Origin: Phycisphaeraceae bacterium
GTDB lineage: Bacteria; Planctomycetota; Phycisphaerae; Phycisphaerales; UBA1924
Assembly: GCA_019636495.1 (NCBI GenBank)
Contig: JAHBXL010000004.1
Location: 1 to 64,000 of the forward strand
Direction of reading: 5' to 3'
Length of the DNA: 64,000 nucleotides
Shown one piece after another: positions 1-9,173 of this stretch (positions are counted from its first letter, which is position 1; each line of letters opens with the position of its first letter). A program made the translations under genes and the position numbers. A model generated the notes under the pieces. The model did not search any database and was not told where the DNA came from. It saw only the letters and a list, made by a program, of their open reading frames with translations.

Positions 1-1218
1 GGACTCGATGTCGCATACATCGGGCACGCCGTTGTTGTTGCAGTCGATCGCCAGGACTGTAACCATCGCCGTGCAGGAGTCGGAAAGACCGGTCAGGTCC
101 GTCACGGTCAGCGTGACCATCGTCTGGCCGATCGGGAACGGGCCGTAGAAATCCAGAGACAGTGTGATCTCGTCGCCCAACCCCAGGTCCGGGTCGGTCG
201 AACCGTTGTCAACATCCTCCACCGTGATGAAGAACGACGGGCACGAGGAGGTCGCATCGATCGTCACGTCGCGGCACGCCGCGACCGGCGGCCGATTGCT
301 TATGAACGTCGCCGTCACCATCGCCCCCTCGATCCCGAGCGTGAACATGCACGACCCGGTGCCGGAACATCCCGCCCCGCTCCACCCCGTAAAGAAACTC
401 CCCGGGTCCGGCGTGGCCGTCAGGGTCAGCATGGTGCCCGGGGGGAAATCGGCCGAGCATGAAGTGTTGCACACGCCGCCGGGAACGAACTCCGCGTCGA
501 ACCTCACTTCGCCTGTTCCGCTCCCGACAATCTGCAAGTCCACCACGGGGTCCAGCGTGAATGTCGCCGTGATCATCACCGACTCGGTCCCCAACGTAAA
601 GAAGCACGGTGCGGTCCCGGAGCATCCCCCGCCGCTCCACCCCGCAAAGTAACTCCCCGGGTCCGGCGTGGCCGTCAGGGTCAGCATGGTGCCCGGGGGA
701 AAGTCCGGCGAGCATGAAGTGCTGCACGTCCCGCCCCCCCCTTCCGAACCAAACCGCACCTCGCCCGTTCCGGTTCCGACGATCTGCAGATCCACCACGG
801 GGTCCGGCATGAACGTCGCCGTCACGTTGATCTGTCCATCGATGGTCAGGATCTCGCACGGGCCGGTGCCGAAGCAGCCCCCGCCCGACCATCCAGCGAA
901 GAAACTGCCGGGATCAGCGATCGCGCTAAGCGTCACCAGTACTTCTTCGCCGTATTGACCGGTGCAATCCGCCCCACAGGTAATCTCCCCGAGATCGTCG
1001 CCGACGACACCCGAGCCCGTCCCCAGCAGCGTGACGTTGATCGTATAGGCGCCTTGCGCGTTCCCCAGCGTGGCCATCGATGCCGCCATCGCGGCGCGAT
1101 GCGCCATCGGAGCATCCGCCGCGGCGGATGCGGTCGCGGCGATGATGCCCGCGAGAATCAGCAGCGCCACAACGCCATCCATCCACCAACCGTTCCGCGA
1201 GACCGTCGTGCAGACCAT
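1..1218 (-). CDS. Secreted InlB-type repeat protein, C-terminus cut by window edge
   Basis: Only the first 406 codons are visible because the gene runs off the left edge. The ATG at 1218 opens a signal peptide with a hydrophobic core (VVALLILAGIIAATA) near residues 15-30. Three tandem repeats of about 70 residues follow, each with paired cysteines and the signature F-x-G-W-S-G-x-G-C-x-G-T, as in bacterial divergent InlB B-repeat domains. A HYR-like module starts at PPVAACRDVTI. At the cut lies DCNNNGVPDVCDIES, a calcium-binding-like signature frequent in planctomycete surface proteins. It is probably exported and surface-located. Its ligand and the form of its C-terminus are unknown. The frame is open from 1218 to the edge. 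Confidence 0.8.
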   Translation of the reverse strand, partial: MVCTTVSRNGWWMDGVVALLILAGIIAATASAAADAPMAHRAAMAASMATLGNAQGAYTINVTLLGTGSGVVGDDLGEITCGADCTGQYGEEVLVTLSAIADPGSFFAGWSGGGCFGTGPCEILTIDGQINVTATFMPDPVVDLQIVGTGTGEVRFGSEGGGGTCSTSCSPDFPPGTMLTLTATPDPGSYFAGWSGGGCSGTAPCFFTLGTESVMITATFTLDPVVDLQIVGSGTGEVRFDAEFVPGGVCNTSCSADFPPGTMLTLTATPDPGSFFTGWSGAGCSGTGSCMFTLGIEGAMVTATFISNRPPVAACRDVTIDATSSCPSFFITVEDVDNGSTDPDLGLGDEITLSLDFYGPFPIGQTMVTLTVTDLTGLSDSCTAMVTVLAIDCNNNGVPDVCDIES

Positions 1219-1288
1219 CCGTCGGACCCCTTCCACGGCCGCTGTGGTTCATGCTGCTCGTGCTGGAGCGGGCCGATTGAGGTCCCTT

Positions 1289-1317
1289 ATATCAATACCC
1301 TGAATAGGGCACAACAA
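1289..1317 (-). promoter_or_regulatory. Candidate sigma-70 promoter for the secreted repeat protein
   Basis: On the minus strand TTGTTG (1312-1317) and TGATAT (1289-1294) are separated by 17 nt, inside an AT-rich island unusual for this GC-rich window. The predicted start lies about 70 nt upstream of the ATG at 1218. This is pattern matching only. Confidence 0.35.
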
Positions 1318-1318
1318 G

Positions 1319-1338
1319 AATCACCTATAGAGGTGATT
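1319..1338. other. Perfect 8-bp hairpin between folC and the secreted protein gene
   Basis: AATCACCT, a 4-nt loop and AGGTGATT form a perfect inverted repeat in the gap between the two minus-strand genes. It could end the folC transcript (moderately U-rich sequence follows on the minus strand) or be an operator just upstream of the candidate promoter at 1289-1317. The sequence alone does not decide. Confidence 0.4.
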
Positions 1339-1385
1339 GAATCCCAACAACAACCAATCATGGTGCGTACTTTTGACGAACAGAT

Positions 1386-2828
1386 TCAGTGCGCGGCCGC
1401 GGCGGAGGTACGCTTGGCCGCGACGCCGGCCAGGTGTTTCTTGGCCTCGCCAACGAGGTGGAACGAGCCGGTGACGACCAGCAGGTCCTCGCGGTTCACG
1501 GCTCGTGTCGCGACGGCGAACGCCTGGGCGATGTCCTCGGCGACCTGGGCCATCTTGCCGTGTGATTCGCTGAACCGTCGTGCCAGTTCGCGCGGATCGG
1601 CGGCCCGCGCGTTCGCCGCGGCACGCGTGAACACCACCTTGTCCGCCCCCAGCGCGATCTCGGCGAGCATCCCGCCGATGTCCTTGTCCGCCGCGCAGCC
1701 GAAGACCATCACCATCGAGTCGTACCCGATGTTCGCCCCGATGGCCTTGATCAGCGCGCGGACGCTGTCGGTGTTGTGCGCGCCATCGAGCAGCACCCGC
1801 GGCGAGGGCCAGGCCAGTTCCATGCGCCCTGGCGCGCGCACCGCGGCGAGGCCGCGTGTCACCTTGGTCTCGGGAGTCTGGAATCCGCGCTCGCTGAGTT
1901 TGTCGAGAATGGCCAGCGCCAGGCCGCAGTTCAGGGCCTGATGCTCGCCGCGGAGCGGCACGACAAGGTGCTCGAAGTTGTTGCGCGAGGTCGTGAGACA
2001 GACGCGCGCCTGCGGGCCGTGGCCCGGCGAAGACTCGAACCGCATCGAGTAGTCGATGTCCTGCCCGACGACCTGCAACGGGCAGCCGACACGGGCCGCG
2101 GCGTCGCGGAACACTTCGAGCACGCCCGGTTTCTGCGGGATGGTGAGCGCGGGGACGCCGGGCTTGAAGATGCCGGCTTTCTCCGCCGCGATCTGCTCGA
2201 CGGTGTCGCCGAGGATCTGCGTGTGATCGAGCGAGATGCTGGTGACCGCGGCGACCTCGGGCGTGATGACATTAGTGGAATCGAGCCTGCCGCCGAGGCC
2301 GACTTCGATCACCGCGACGTCCACGGCTTCCTCGGCGTAGTAGAGGAACGCCATCGCGGTGACCAGTTCGAAGAATGTCGGCTCGCCGGCCTTGTCGGGG
2401 AGGTTCGCCGCGGCATCGGCGATGCGTTGTGCGATTCGTGCGAAGTCGGCGTGTGAGATGATCCGCGAGTTGATCCGGATTCGTTCGCGGATATCGACCA
2501 GGTGCGGGCTGGTGTAGACGCCGACGGTGTAGCCGCAGGCCTCGAGGCAACTGGCGGTCATCTCGCAGGTGCTGCCCTTGCCCTTGGTGCCGGCGACGTG
2601 CACGTGCCGCACGGCCCTGTGCGGGTCGCCCAGCAGGCGCATCAGGTCGTGCATTCGGTCGAGTTTGAGCAAGTCGGCGACGGCACGCGTCGGGCGCATG
2701 CGCTCGACATCGGTGCGGTCGAGCAGCCACTTCACCGCGCCGGGAAAGCCGCCCAGCGCGGGCCCCTTCTTCGTCGGCACGACGACGGCCTTCTTCCCGC
2801 GCGCGGATGTCGAAGCGCTCTTTCCCAT
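1386..2828 (-). CDS. folC: Bifunctional folylpolyglutamate synthase / dihydrofolate synthase
   Basis: Cytoplasmic ATP-dependent ligase that adds glutamate to dihydropteroate or folates. The product is 480 residues. The Mur-ligase-type P-loop GTKGKGST is at residues 80-87, followed by TSPHL of the omega loop, EVGLGGRLDSTN, and SLDHTQILG with the EKAGIFK segment of the central domain. LLDGAHNTDS in the C-terminal domain is typical of FolC. The first ~25 residues (Lys/Ser-rich, then VVVPTKKGP) extend beyond most family members, so a later start is possible, but no better in-frame start with a Shine-Dalgarno is evident. A palindromic repeat lies just upstream, and dapA reads in the same direction beyond it. 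Confidence 0.93.
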   Translation of the reverse strand: MGKSASTSARGKKAVVVPTKKGPALGGFPGAVKWLLDRTDVERMRPTRAVADLLKLDRMHDLMRLLGDPHRAVRHVHVAGTKGKGSTCEMTASCLEACGYTVGVYTSPHLVDIRERIRINSRIISHADFARIAQRIADAAANLPDKAGEPTFFELVTAMAFLYYAEEAVDVAVIEVGLGGRLDSTNVITPEVAAVTSISLDHTQILGDTVEQIAAEKAGIFKPGVPALTIPQKPGVLEVFRDAAARVGCPLQVVGQDIDYSMRFESSPGHGPQARVCLTTSRNNFEHLVVPLRGEHQALNCGLALAILDKLSERGFQTPETKVTRGLAAVRAPGRMELAWPSPRVLLDGAHNTDSVRALIKAIGANIGYDSMVMVFGCAADKDIGGMLAEIALGADKVVFTRAAANARAADPRELARRFSESHGKMAQVAEDIAQAFAVATRAVNREDLLVVTGSFHLVGEAKKHLAGVAAKRTSAAAAH

Positions 2829-2870
2829 CGCGGAGTCAGGGTAGGCGGGGAGTGTTCAGGTTCGGCAAAG

Positions 2871-3052
2871 AGGGGAGGAACACAGAGCCGGCGGAGCAAT
2901 CAGAGGAGAACAGAGGAAGCAAGCGTGAAGGAGCACAGGTGGATTGAGGCACCGCCAAGGACCGCCGGTCGGCGCGGGGGCCCGCGCATCTTCCATTCTT
3001 CTGAGTCTCGCTCTGTGGCCCTCCGCTTGTTCCGCTGTCCCTGTGTTCCTCC
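2871..3052. repeat. Palindromic repeat family C, copy 1 (AGGAACACAGAG arms)
   Basis: The left end GGAGGAACACAG (2874-2885) is exactly inverted at 3041-3052 (CTGTGTTCCTCC). Inside each arm purine-rich GCGGAG / CAGAGG words recur on opposite strands. The element fills the gap between folC and dapA and ends 3 nt from the dapA stop codon. Related sequence occurs at 40812-40866 and 56683-56893, so this is a dispersed family rather than a local terminator. Confidence 0.65.
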
Positions 3053-3055
3053 TGT

Positions 3056-3973
3056 TCAGAGCAACTCGTGCGAGGTCAGCACCTGCTTGAGCCGCTCGGT
3101 GGTTTTCTCGCTCGCGGCGGTCATCGGCAGGCGCAGCACGCCCGAGTCGCGGCCCAGCAGGTGCATCGCCGCCTTCACGGGGATGGGGTTCGTCTCCAGG
3201 AACAGCGCCTTGCCCAGCGCGGCCAGTTGCCGGTGAATCGTCAGCGCATCGCTCCAGCGGTCCGAGAGGAAAGCATCGCACAGAGCGGTGACGCGCGCGG
3301 GAACAACGTTGCTCAGCACGCTCACCACGCCCACCGCGCCCACCGAGGCCATCGGCAGCGTCAAGGGGTCATCGCCCGAGAGCATTGCCAGCCGCGGGCA
3401 GTGCATCGCGATGTCGGAGCACGAATCCAGCGACCCCGTCGCCTCCTTCACCGCCTGGATGTTCGGATGCTCGGCCAGCCGCACGACCGTCTCGGTCTGG
3501 AGCGCGACGCCGGTGCGCCCGGGGATGTTGTAGAGAATGATGGGAAGGTCGGTCGCCTCGGCCACGGCCATGAAGTGGCGGTACAGGCCCTCTTGCGTCG
3601 GCTTGTTGTAATAGGGGTTCACCGACAGCGCGCCATCGGCGCCGAGACGCTTGGCGACCTTCTGCAGGTGCACCGCGTGCGCCGTTGAGTTGGAACCGGT
3701 GCCGGCGATGCACGTCAGCCCGTGCTTGCGGCACAGCGACACCGTCTCGCCGACGAGTTTCTCGTACTCGGCCTCGGTGAGCGTGGGCGACTCGCCGGTG
3801 GTGCCGCAGACCACGATGCCCCTGACGCCGCCCTTGGCCTGCTCGGCGATCTGCTGGGCCAGGCGCGTGTAGTCGATGGCGGAGGCGTCTTTGGTAAAGG
3901 GCGTGATGATGGCGGTGAACACGCCGCGGAAACGCGGGTTGGGAGAACCGACGGAGTGCGTATGGGTGGGCAT
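3056..3973 (-). CDS. dapA: 4-hydroxy-tetrahydrodipicolinate synthase
   Basis: Condenses pyruvate with aspartate semialdehyde, the first committed step of lysine and diaminopimelate synthesis, in the cytoplasm. The 305-residue product has family-typical length. FTAIITPF near the start, the GTTGES pyruvate-binding motif at residues 57-62, YNIPGRTG with the catalytic-type tyrosine region, and the Schiff-base lysine in AVKEATG are all visible, as is LSGDDPLTL further on. The N-terminus has about 14 extra residues before RGVFTAI. No lysine riboswitch is apparent upstream. It stands alone between a family C repeat and a divergent small gene. Confidence 0.95.
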   Translation of the reverse strand: MPTHTHSVGSPNPRFRGVFTAIITPFTKDASAIDYTRLAQQIAEQAKGGVRGIVVCGTTGESPTLTEAEYEKLVGETVSLCRKHGLTCIAGTGSNSTAHAVHLQKVAKRLGADGALSVNPYYNKPTQEGLYRHFMAVAEATDLPIILYNIPGRTGVALQTETVVRLAEHPNIQAVKEATGSLDSCSDIAMHCPRLAMLSGDDPLTLPMASVGAVGVVSVLSNVVPARVTALCDAFLSDRWSDALTIHRQLAALGKALFLETNPIPVKAAMHLLGRDSGVLRLPMTAASEKTTERLKQVLTSHELL

Positions 3974-4119
3974 GGCGGAGGGTATGCGAAACAGCGGGTC
4001 CCATTTTCGACACTCCTCCGGATCGCCCGGGCCTTGTTTTTGTGAAACCGCGTGGCATGATTTCCGATAGATTGTGAGTGAACACTAACATATCGCACAC
4101 CCTGCACCCGGAGCCTGCC

Positions 4120-4536
4120 ATGAACACCGCCGCCGCGAACTTCGACAATGCGTCCGATGCGTCGCCCCCCAGGGACCGCGTGCCAAGCGCGGCCGCGCGG
4201 CGGTCGGGGCCGATCTGGCCGCGGGCGGTACGGTGGTCGGGCACCGCGGTGGTGTGCGCGTGGGCCGCGTTCTGGACGTGGTTCTGCTTCAACGTCGCGA
4301 TGTCCGAGGGCGGACAGTCGTGGCTCTACGGGGGCGGGGTGATACTCGTGTCTCTGGGCATCGCCGCGGCGACGGTGCGCTGGCCGCGGATCGGCGGCGC
4401 GCTGGCGGTGGGCGCGGGGGTGTTCTCGTTCTGGTTCTTCCCCGGGGCGGATGCCGCGTTGCTGATGGCCTGCCCGCCGATCATCGGCGGGATGCTCGCC
4501 GCGGCGGGTGCGTGGATGGGGCGCGGCTGCGGCTAA
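4120..4536 (+). CDS. Small multi-pass membrane protein of unknown function
   Basis: A 138-residue product. The ATG at 4120 is chosen over an in-frame GTG at 4078 because GGAG lies 5 nt upstream. After a polar N-terminus (~residues 1-35) there are three to four hydrophobic segments: TAVVCAWAAFWTWFCF, YGGGVILVSLGIAAATV, GALAVGAGVFSFWFF and a final Gly/Ala-rich segment. No enzymatic motif is visible. The gene ends 9 nt before the truA start and is likely co-transcribed with it. I do not recognise a family. Confidence 0.65.
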   Translation: MNTAAANFDNASDASPPRDRVPSAAARRSGPIWPRAVRWSGTAVVCAWAAFWTWFCFNVAMSEGGQSWLYGGGVILVSLGIAAATVRWPRIGGALAVGAGVFSFWFFPGADAALLMACPPIIGGMLAAAGAWMGRGCG

Positions 4537-4545
4537 CGTTGGGCC

Positions 4546-5568
4546 TTGCCGCGGTACAAACTGACCATCGCGTATGACGGGACGGAGTTCTGCGGCTGGC
4601 AGAAGCAGTTTCCGCACGCCGATGCGGTTCCCGCGCACATGCACGGGTTCCGTGCGGGCGATCCGGTGGCGTGGGAAACCGAAGCGGGCGTGGAGGAACA
4701 CCCTCCGGCGGCCGCGCCGACAACACCCCCGGCGGAGGCGGTGGACGATCCGCGCGTGCGGCGCGAGTTGCGCACGGTGCAATCAGTGGTTGAGCGCGCG
4801 GTGCGTCTGGTCGTGCGCGAGCCGGTGGTCGTAACGGGCGCGAGCCGGACCGATGCGGGCGTTCACGCGCGGGGGCAGGTCGCGGCGTTCTCGACGCTGG
4901 AGACAGAGCGCGGGCGCGGCTGGCCCGCCGAGCGCGGCACGATGCCGCTGATGCGCGCGGTGAACGCGCGATTGCCGGACGATGTGCTGGTCCGGTCGAT
5001 CGAGATCGTGCCCGAGGACTTCAACCCGATCGCGGGCGCGGCGGCGAAGGGGTACACCTATTCGCTGTGGTGCGCGGACCATCGGCCGATGTGGTCGCGC
5101 CGGACGGTGATGCACCTGTGGCACAGGATGGATGTCGGCGCGATGCGCGCGTGCGCGGCGGAGTTTGTCGGCGAGCATGACTTTGCCGCCTTCGCCGCGA
5201 CCGGGCACGGCAGGCTCACGACGGTGCGCACGGTCTTCGGGTGTGAGGTGATCGAGGAGAGCGCGGGGTCGAGCGGGCACGGGAGCGAGGAAGCGGAACA
5301 GCGCGGCTGGCCACGAGCGGAGGGGCTGACCGGTGAAGCGCGGGGAGACGTGCAGAGACTGGAGATCCGCGTGTGGGGGAACGGTTTCCTGTGGAACATG
5401 GTGCGCATCATCGCGGGGACGCTGGTGGAGGCGGGCAAGGGCAAGTGCGGGCCCGAGCGGGTTCGCGAGGCGCTGCGCACGGGCGACCGGCGCCTGGCCG
5501 GGCCGACACTGCCGCCGCACGGCCTGTGCCTGGAGTGGATTCGCTACCGCGATGCCGGGAGACCATGA
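4546..5568 (+). CDS. truA: tRNA pseudouridine synthase A
   Basis: Converts uridine to pseudouridine at positions 38-40 of the tRNA anticodon arm. It starts at TTG (4546), giving PRYKLTIAYDGTEFCGWQ, the usual TruA N-terminus. The catalytic aspartate lies in GASRTDAGVHARGQ, and F-L-W-N-M-V-R near the end is typical of the family. At 340 residues it is longer than the usual ~250-270. Most of the excess is a ~50-residue Pro/Ala/Glu-rich insertion between GWQKQ and RTVQSVVE, plus a second stretch before the C-terminal strand. The TTG start and overlap-free spacing suggest coupling to the upstream membrane gene. Confidence 0.92.
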   Translation: MPRYKLTIAYDGTEFCGWQKQFPHADAVPAHMHGFRAGDPVAWETEAGVEEHPPAAAPTTPPAEAVDDPRVRRELRTVQSVVERAVRLVVREPVVVTGASRTDAGVHARGQVAAFSTLETERGRGWPAERGTMPLMRAVNARLPDDVLVRSIEIVPEDFNPIAGAAAKGYTYSLWCADHRPMWSRRTVMHLWHRMDVGAMRACAAEFVGEHDFAAFAATGHGRLTTVRTVFGCEVIEESAGSSGHGSEEAEQRGWPRAEGLTGEARGDVQRLEIRVWGNGFLWNMVRIIAGTLVEAGKGKCGPERVREALRTGDRRLAGPTLPPHGLCLEWIRYRDAGRP

Positions 5569-5574
5569 AACACA

Positions 5575-5602
5575 ACGCCCCCTGCGTCCGTGCGGGGGGC
5601 GT
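5575..5602. terminator. Candidate bidirectional terminator hairpin
   Basis: ACGCCCCC (5575-5582) pairs with GGGGGCGT (5595-5602) in the gap between convergent truA and the HDOD gene. The stem is strong but has no clear U-tract, so intrinsic termination is uncertain. Confidence 0.4.
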
Positions 5603-5673
5603 GTGCCTTCTCTCGGAGTCGTGGCCCGCGGCGCGTCCGTGCTGCGCGGCGGGCGTTTCGTCGGGATGCGAAG

Positions 5674-6564
5674 TCAGCCGGCGAGCATGGCCGAGACGGT
5701 CTCGATCTGCTCGGGCAGTCGCTCGGCGATGCCGTTCATCGCCTCGGCGCTCATCTTGAGGTCGGCGAGAATCTCCGGCGGGACGGTGGTCTCGGCCACG
5801 TCGAGGCGGAACGAGTCCTTAAGGCCGCCGGCGAGACGGTCGGCCGCGGCAACGATCGACACGAGCGTGCGCGCCTCGCTGGGGAGGTCCTGCGTGCGGT
5901 GGTGGAACCCGGTGACCATGGCGAACGAGCGCGGGAACTTCCACTTCTCGCACAGGCCGTGCCCGAAGTCCTGGTGATTGGCGCCGAAGACCTGCTCCTC
6001 GGCTTCGAGCATCGAGCACGCGGGCGCGGCGCCCTTGCCATCGGGCATGACCTTGCCCAGCACGTCGATGAACTTCTGCCGGTCGTACTGGATCTCGACT
6101 ATCATCCCGATGTCGTGGATGAGCCCGGCGAGGAAGGCCTCGTCGGCCAGGCCGAGTTTGATGTGGTCGGCGATCATCTTGCTGCCCGAAGCGACCGCGA
6201 CCGAGTGGGTCCACAGGTCCTTGGCCGAGAAGTCGGGCGTGAGCGATCCGCCGCGGAACAACTTGGCCAGGCTCGCGGCGATGGCGATGTTCTTCACCGC
6301 GTTCAGTCCGAGCAGGACGATGGCGCGGTTGATCGAGCCGATCTGCCCCGGCAGGCCGTAGAACGCGGAGTTCACGACCTTGAGAATGCGCGAGCAGAGC
6401 GCGGGGTCGTTGGCGATGACCTTGTGCAGGTCCTGCGCCGTCGAGTTCGGGCTCTCGACCAGTTCGATGATCTTGAGCGTGATCTCGGGCAGCGTCGCGA
6501 TGTGGCTGATCTCGCGGATCGCCGCGGCGACGGCCATGTCCTTGGTCATGGGCTGCGTGGTCAT
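5674..6564 (-). CDS. HDOD domain protein (signal transduction)
   Basis: A 296-residue cytoplasmic protein whose ATG at 6564 has GGAGG upstream. An in-frame extension further upstream is rejected because it is low-complexity and overlaps the divergent gene. The HDOD pattern is clear: LPEITLKIIELVESPNSTA, then DPALCSRILKVVNSAFYG, INRAIVLLGLNAVKNIA, LWTHSVAVA and AFLAGLIHDIGMIV. HDOD proteins are non-hydrolytic relatives of HD phosphodiesterases, usually regulatory in chemotaxis, motility or c-di-GMP circuits. No receiver or output domain is fused, so its partner is unknown. Confidence 0.88.
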   Translation of the reverse strand: MTTQPMTKDMAVAAAIREISHIATLPEITLKIIELVESPNSTAQDLHKVIANDPALCSRILKVVNSAFYGLPGQIGSINRAIVLLGLNAVKNIAIAASLAKLFRGGSLTPDFSAKDLWTHSVAVASGSKMIADHIKLGLADEAFLAGLIHDIGMIVEIQYDRQKFIDVLGKVMPDGKGAAPACSMLEAEEQVFGANHQDFGHGLCEKWKFPRSFAMVTGFHHRTQDLPSEARTLVSIVAAADRLAGGLKDSFRLDVAETTVPPEILADLKMSAEAMNGIAERLPEQIETVSAMLAG

Positions 6565-6836
6565 GGAGCCTCCAAAGGGATCGACTGAACTACCTGCAAC
6601 AGCGTGGTATCGGTCCCTGCCGCGGGGCACTTTGGTGAACCTGTGCGGGCGGCGCGGCGGAGTGCCCGCGGGCGGGGAACGCCCTTGCCCGGCCGGGCGT
6701 GCCGCAGCGCAAAGCCGTGGCCCACTTGTCGAGGCGACCCGCCGCGCGGGTGCGCCCGGAGATCGGCCGTGTCGGCCGGGTCCGAGAACTCCCCCGCCGC
6801 CGCGACCCGATCGCGGCCGCTTCGCACCCAAACGCC

Positions 6837-9173
6837 ATGCTCGGCGCGAGCAGAACACGTTGGCCGCCCGGAGTGTTGCGCTCGAACAGCGCGGGCGCGG
6901 CGGCGCGCGCTGTACGAGCGCTGCCGTGGTTGCTGGTCGCGGCGGCGTGGGCGTGGTGCGCGGGCAGCGCGAGCGCCCAAACGGTGACGTTCGAGCGCGA
7001 GATCGTGTACACGCGGAGCGGCGTGCCCGCGGGCCAGGCGACGCTGCGCCGCGCTGTGCTGCGCTTCGCGCCAGGGCCGACGCCGACGCTGACCGCAACG
7101 GGCGTGGGCGACGTTGGCGCTTCCCCGCTCCTGTTCGGCGCGGCGGGGCTGTGCGCTGCGCCCGATGGCGACCTGCTGGTGGCCGGCGGGGCGAGCGCGC
7201 CCAATGCGGTCTACAAGGTCCGACCTGACACGGGCGCGATGGTCGCTTTCTCTCCCGGCGCGGGGTCGCCGACCGCGCTCCGCATCGCGATCGAGCCCAC
7301 GGGCGAGCGCGCGCTCGCGGTGTGCACGGCGGGCGGGACAACGCGGATCGCACGCATCCCGCTGAACCCCGCCGCGAACGGCACGGTAAGCCCTGTCAGC
7401 GGCGCGGACACGACGGTGACCGCGCTGGCGTTTGGATATGGCCGGGCGTACTACGTGCATGAGAATGCGGGCGTGCTGGGGACGATCAACACCGAGACAC
7501 TTGTCACGACGCGCATTCTGACGGGGCTCGATCGGCCGCGGGCGGTCGTGCTTGATCCGCTTACGGGCCGCCTGATGGTGTTCGGCGCGATGCGGGTGTA
7601 CCAGGTCGATGCGCGGCCGGGCGTTGCGCCGGTGGTGGAGAGCGAGGCGGACCTCAGCGGCCTTGCGCCGTGGTTCAGCGTGGCGGGCGCGAGCATCGAC
7701 GGGCACGGGCGGGCCGTGATGCTGAGCCTGACCGGCCATGTCGCGGTGATCGACTACCGCGCGACGCGCGCGATCGGCGCGTCGACGAACCCGCGCGCCG
7801 CGGCGATACTGGAAACGGCGGGCACGCTGGCGGGGCTTGCACCGCTGTGCGGGGCGGGGTCGGTTCGCGGGGGCGCGTGCGCGTGGGACAACGGGCCGTT
7901 TGACCTGCGCGACGGGCTGGCATCTCGCAACTCGCCGATGCACGGTGATGCGCGGACGGCCGACGACTTCTACCTCCCGCCCGGCATTCACCGCGTTGAT
8001 TCGATCGGCGCGACGATGTTCACCGATGCGATCGCGCTCACGGGACTGATCGAGGTCTACGACGACTGCAACGGGCTGCCGGGCGCGCTGGTCGGCTCGT
8101 TCGCCGCGACCGGCTCCGACACCGGCCAGACCTTCCAGGGCCTGCGCATCGTTCGGTTGAGCGCGACGACTCCGGGCCTGTGGCTGCGCGGCGGCAGGAC
8201 GTACTGGGTCAGCCCCGTGGGCATCGGTAATCTGCAGGGGATTGACAACTGGTACTGGGGCACCAGCAGCGGGCCGGAGACCGGCGGCCAGATGCCCGAA
8301 GTGCCGACTGTGCGCGGAAGCGCGGGCGCGTTCCGGTCCGCCGCATCCGGGTTCGCCGAGTGGGTCGATGCGCAGACGGCGGGTTGCCAATGCACGGATT
8401 TCGCGTTCGTGGTGATGGGCGAGTCGTGCAAGGTGCTGCACGACAACGGTCCGCCGGTCGATGCGCCACCGCAGCCGCCGACGGGGGCGATGGTCGCGCC
8501 GGGCGCACCGTCGATCATCTCCTCGACGAACACCGATGCACGGGCGGCGGACAACTTCCGCGTGCCGCCGTGCATCGAAGACGACGGCGTGTATCTCTGT
8601 TACATTGAGGCGACGGTGTACACCAACTGCGTGCCGGTGCGCGGGACTGTGGAGGTGTTCGACAACGACTGCGTGCTGCCGCTCTCGCCGCCGATCTTTT
8701 CCGGTGCGATCACCCGCGCGGTGCCGCTGAACTACAGCGTGTGGATCGGCGGGGCCGCGCTGCCGGCGTATCGCGTGCTGGTGGAAGACCCGGGGTGGTT
8801 CCTGCCGGCGGGGAGGAACTACTGGGTGTCGGTGGCGGTGCAGGGGAGCGGGAGTTTCCTGCAGCGGGCGTACTTTGCGGGCAACGCGCCGCGCTGCGCC
8901 GACCAGCCGGGGTGCGCGATTCGCATCTCGCAGGCCGCGGTCCGCGGGCAGGCGGTGAACTCGCCGGGGTGGACCCTCATCGAGCAGTTCGCGCAAGTGC
9001 CGCTGGACCTGTCGTTTCTGATCGCGATGAAGGACCCGAATGCGCACGCAACGAGCGGCGGCGGGACGATCAGCAACCCGCCGCGATGCATCGCGGATGC
9101 CGATGGCGACGGCACGGTCAGCGTCGCGGATATCTTCCACTTCCTCAGCCGCTGGTTCGCCGGCTGCCCGTGA
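6837..9173 (+). CDS. Exported protein with GC-type dockerin-like C-terminus (paralog 1)
   Basis: A 778-residue product. The ATG at 6837 precedes a signal peptide (basic start, then LPWLLVAAAWAWCAGSASAQ), so longer in-frame starts are rejected. The N-terminal ~300 residues look like a beta-propeller or WD-like surface region (repeated GxxxxRAVVLDP and VYQVDAR segments). Two similar modules follow, each with C-x-W-D-N or D-A-R-A-A-D-(D/N)-F, an E-V-(Y/F)-D strand and (T/N)YWVS. The tail CIADADGDGTVSV-ADIFHFLSRWFAGCP matches the calcium-binding GC-type dockerin signature of Phycisphaerae. It is clearly paralogous to the gene at 9607. Probably cell-surface; substrate unknown. Confidence 0.8.
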   Translation: MLGASRTRWPPGVLRSNSAGAAARAVRALPWLLVAAAWAWCAGSASAQTVTFEREIVYTRSGVPAGQATLRRAVLRFAPGPTPTLTATGVGDVGASPLLFGAAGLCAAPDGDLLVAGGASAPNAVYKVRPDTGAMVAFSPGAGSPTALRIAIEPTGERALAVCTAGGTTRIARIPLNPAANGTVSPVSGADTTVTALAFGYGRAYYVHENAGVLGTINTETLVTTRILTGLDRPRAVVLDPLTGRLMVFGAMRVYQVDARPGVAPVVESEADLSGLAPWFSVAGASIDGHGRAVMLSLTGHVAVIDYRATRAIGASTNPRAAAILETAGTLAGLAPLCGAGSVRGGACAWDNGPFDLRDGLASRNSPMHGDARTADDFYLPPGIHRVDSIGATMFTDAIALTGLIEVYDDCNGLPGALVGSFAATGSDTGQTFQGLRIVRLSATTPGLWLRGGRTYWVSPVGIGNLQGIDNWYWGTSSGPETGGQMPEVPTVRGSAGAFRSAASGFAEWVDAQTAGCQCTDFAFVVMGESCKVLHDNGPPVDAPPQPPTGAMVAPGAPSIISSTNTDARAADNFRVPPCIEDDGVYLCYIEATVYTNCVPVRGTVEVFDNDCVLPLSPPIFSGAITRAVPLNYSVWIGGAALPAYRVLVEDPGWFLPAGRNYWVSVAVQGSGSFLQRAYFAGNAPRCADQPGCAIRISQAAVRGQAVNSPGWTLIEQFAQVPLDLSFLIAMKDPNAHATSGGGTISNPPRCIADADGDGTVSVADIFHFLSRWFAGCP

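Noticed and set aside
5674..7353. A 559-residue version of the HDOD protein
   Set aside because: The extra N-terminus is Pro/Arg-rich and overlaps the divergent gene. GGAGG precedes the ATG at 6564.
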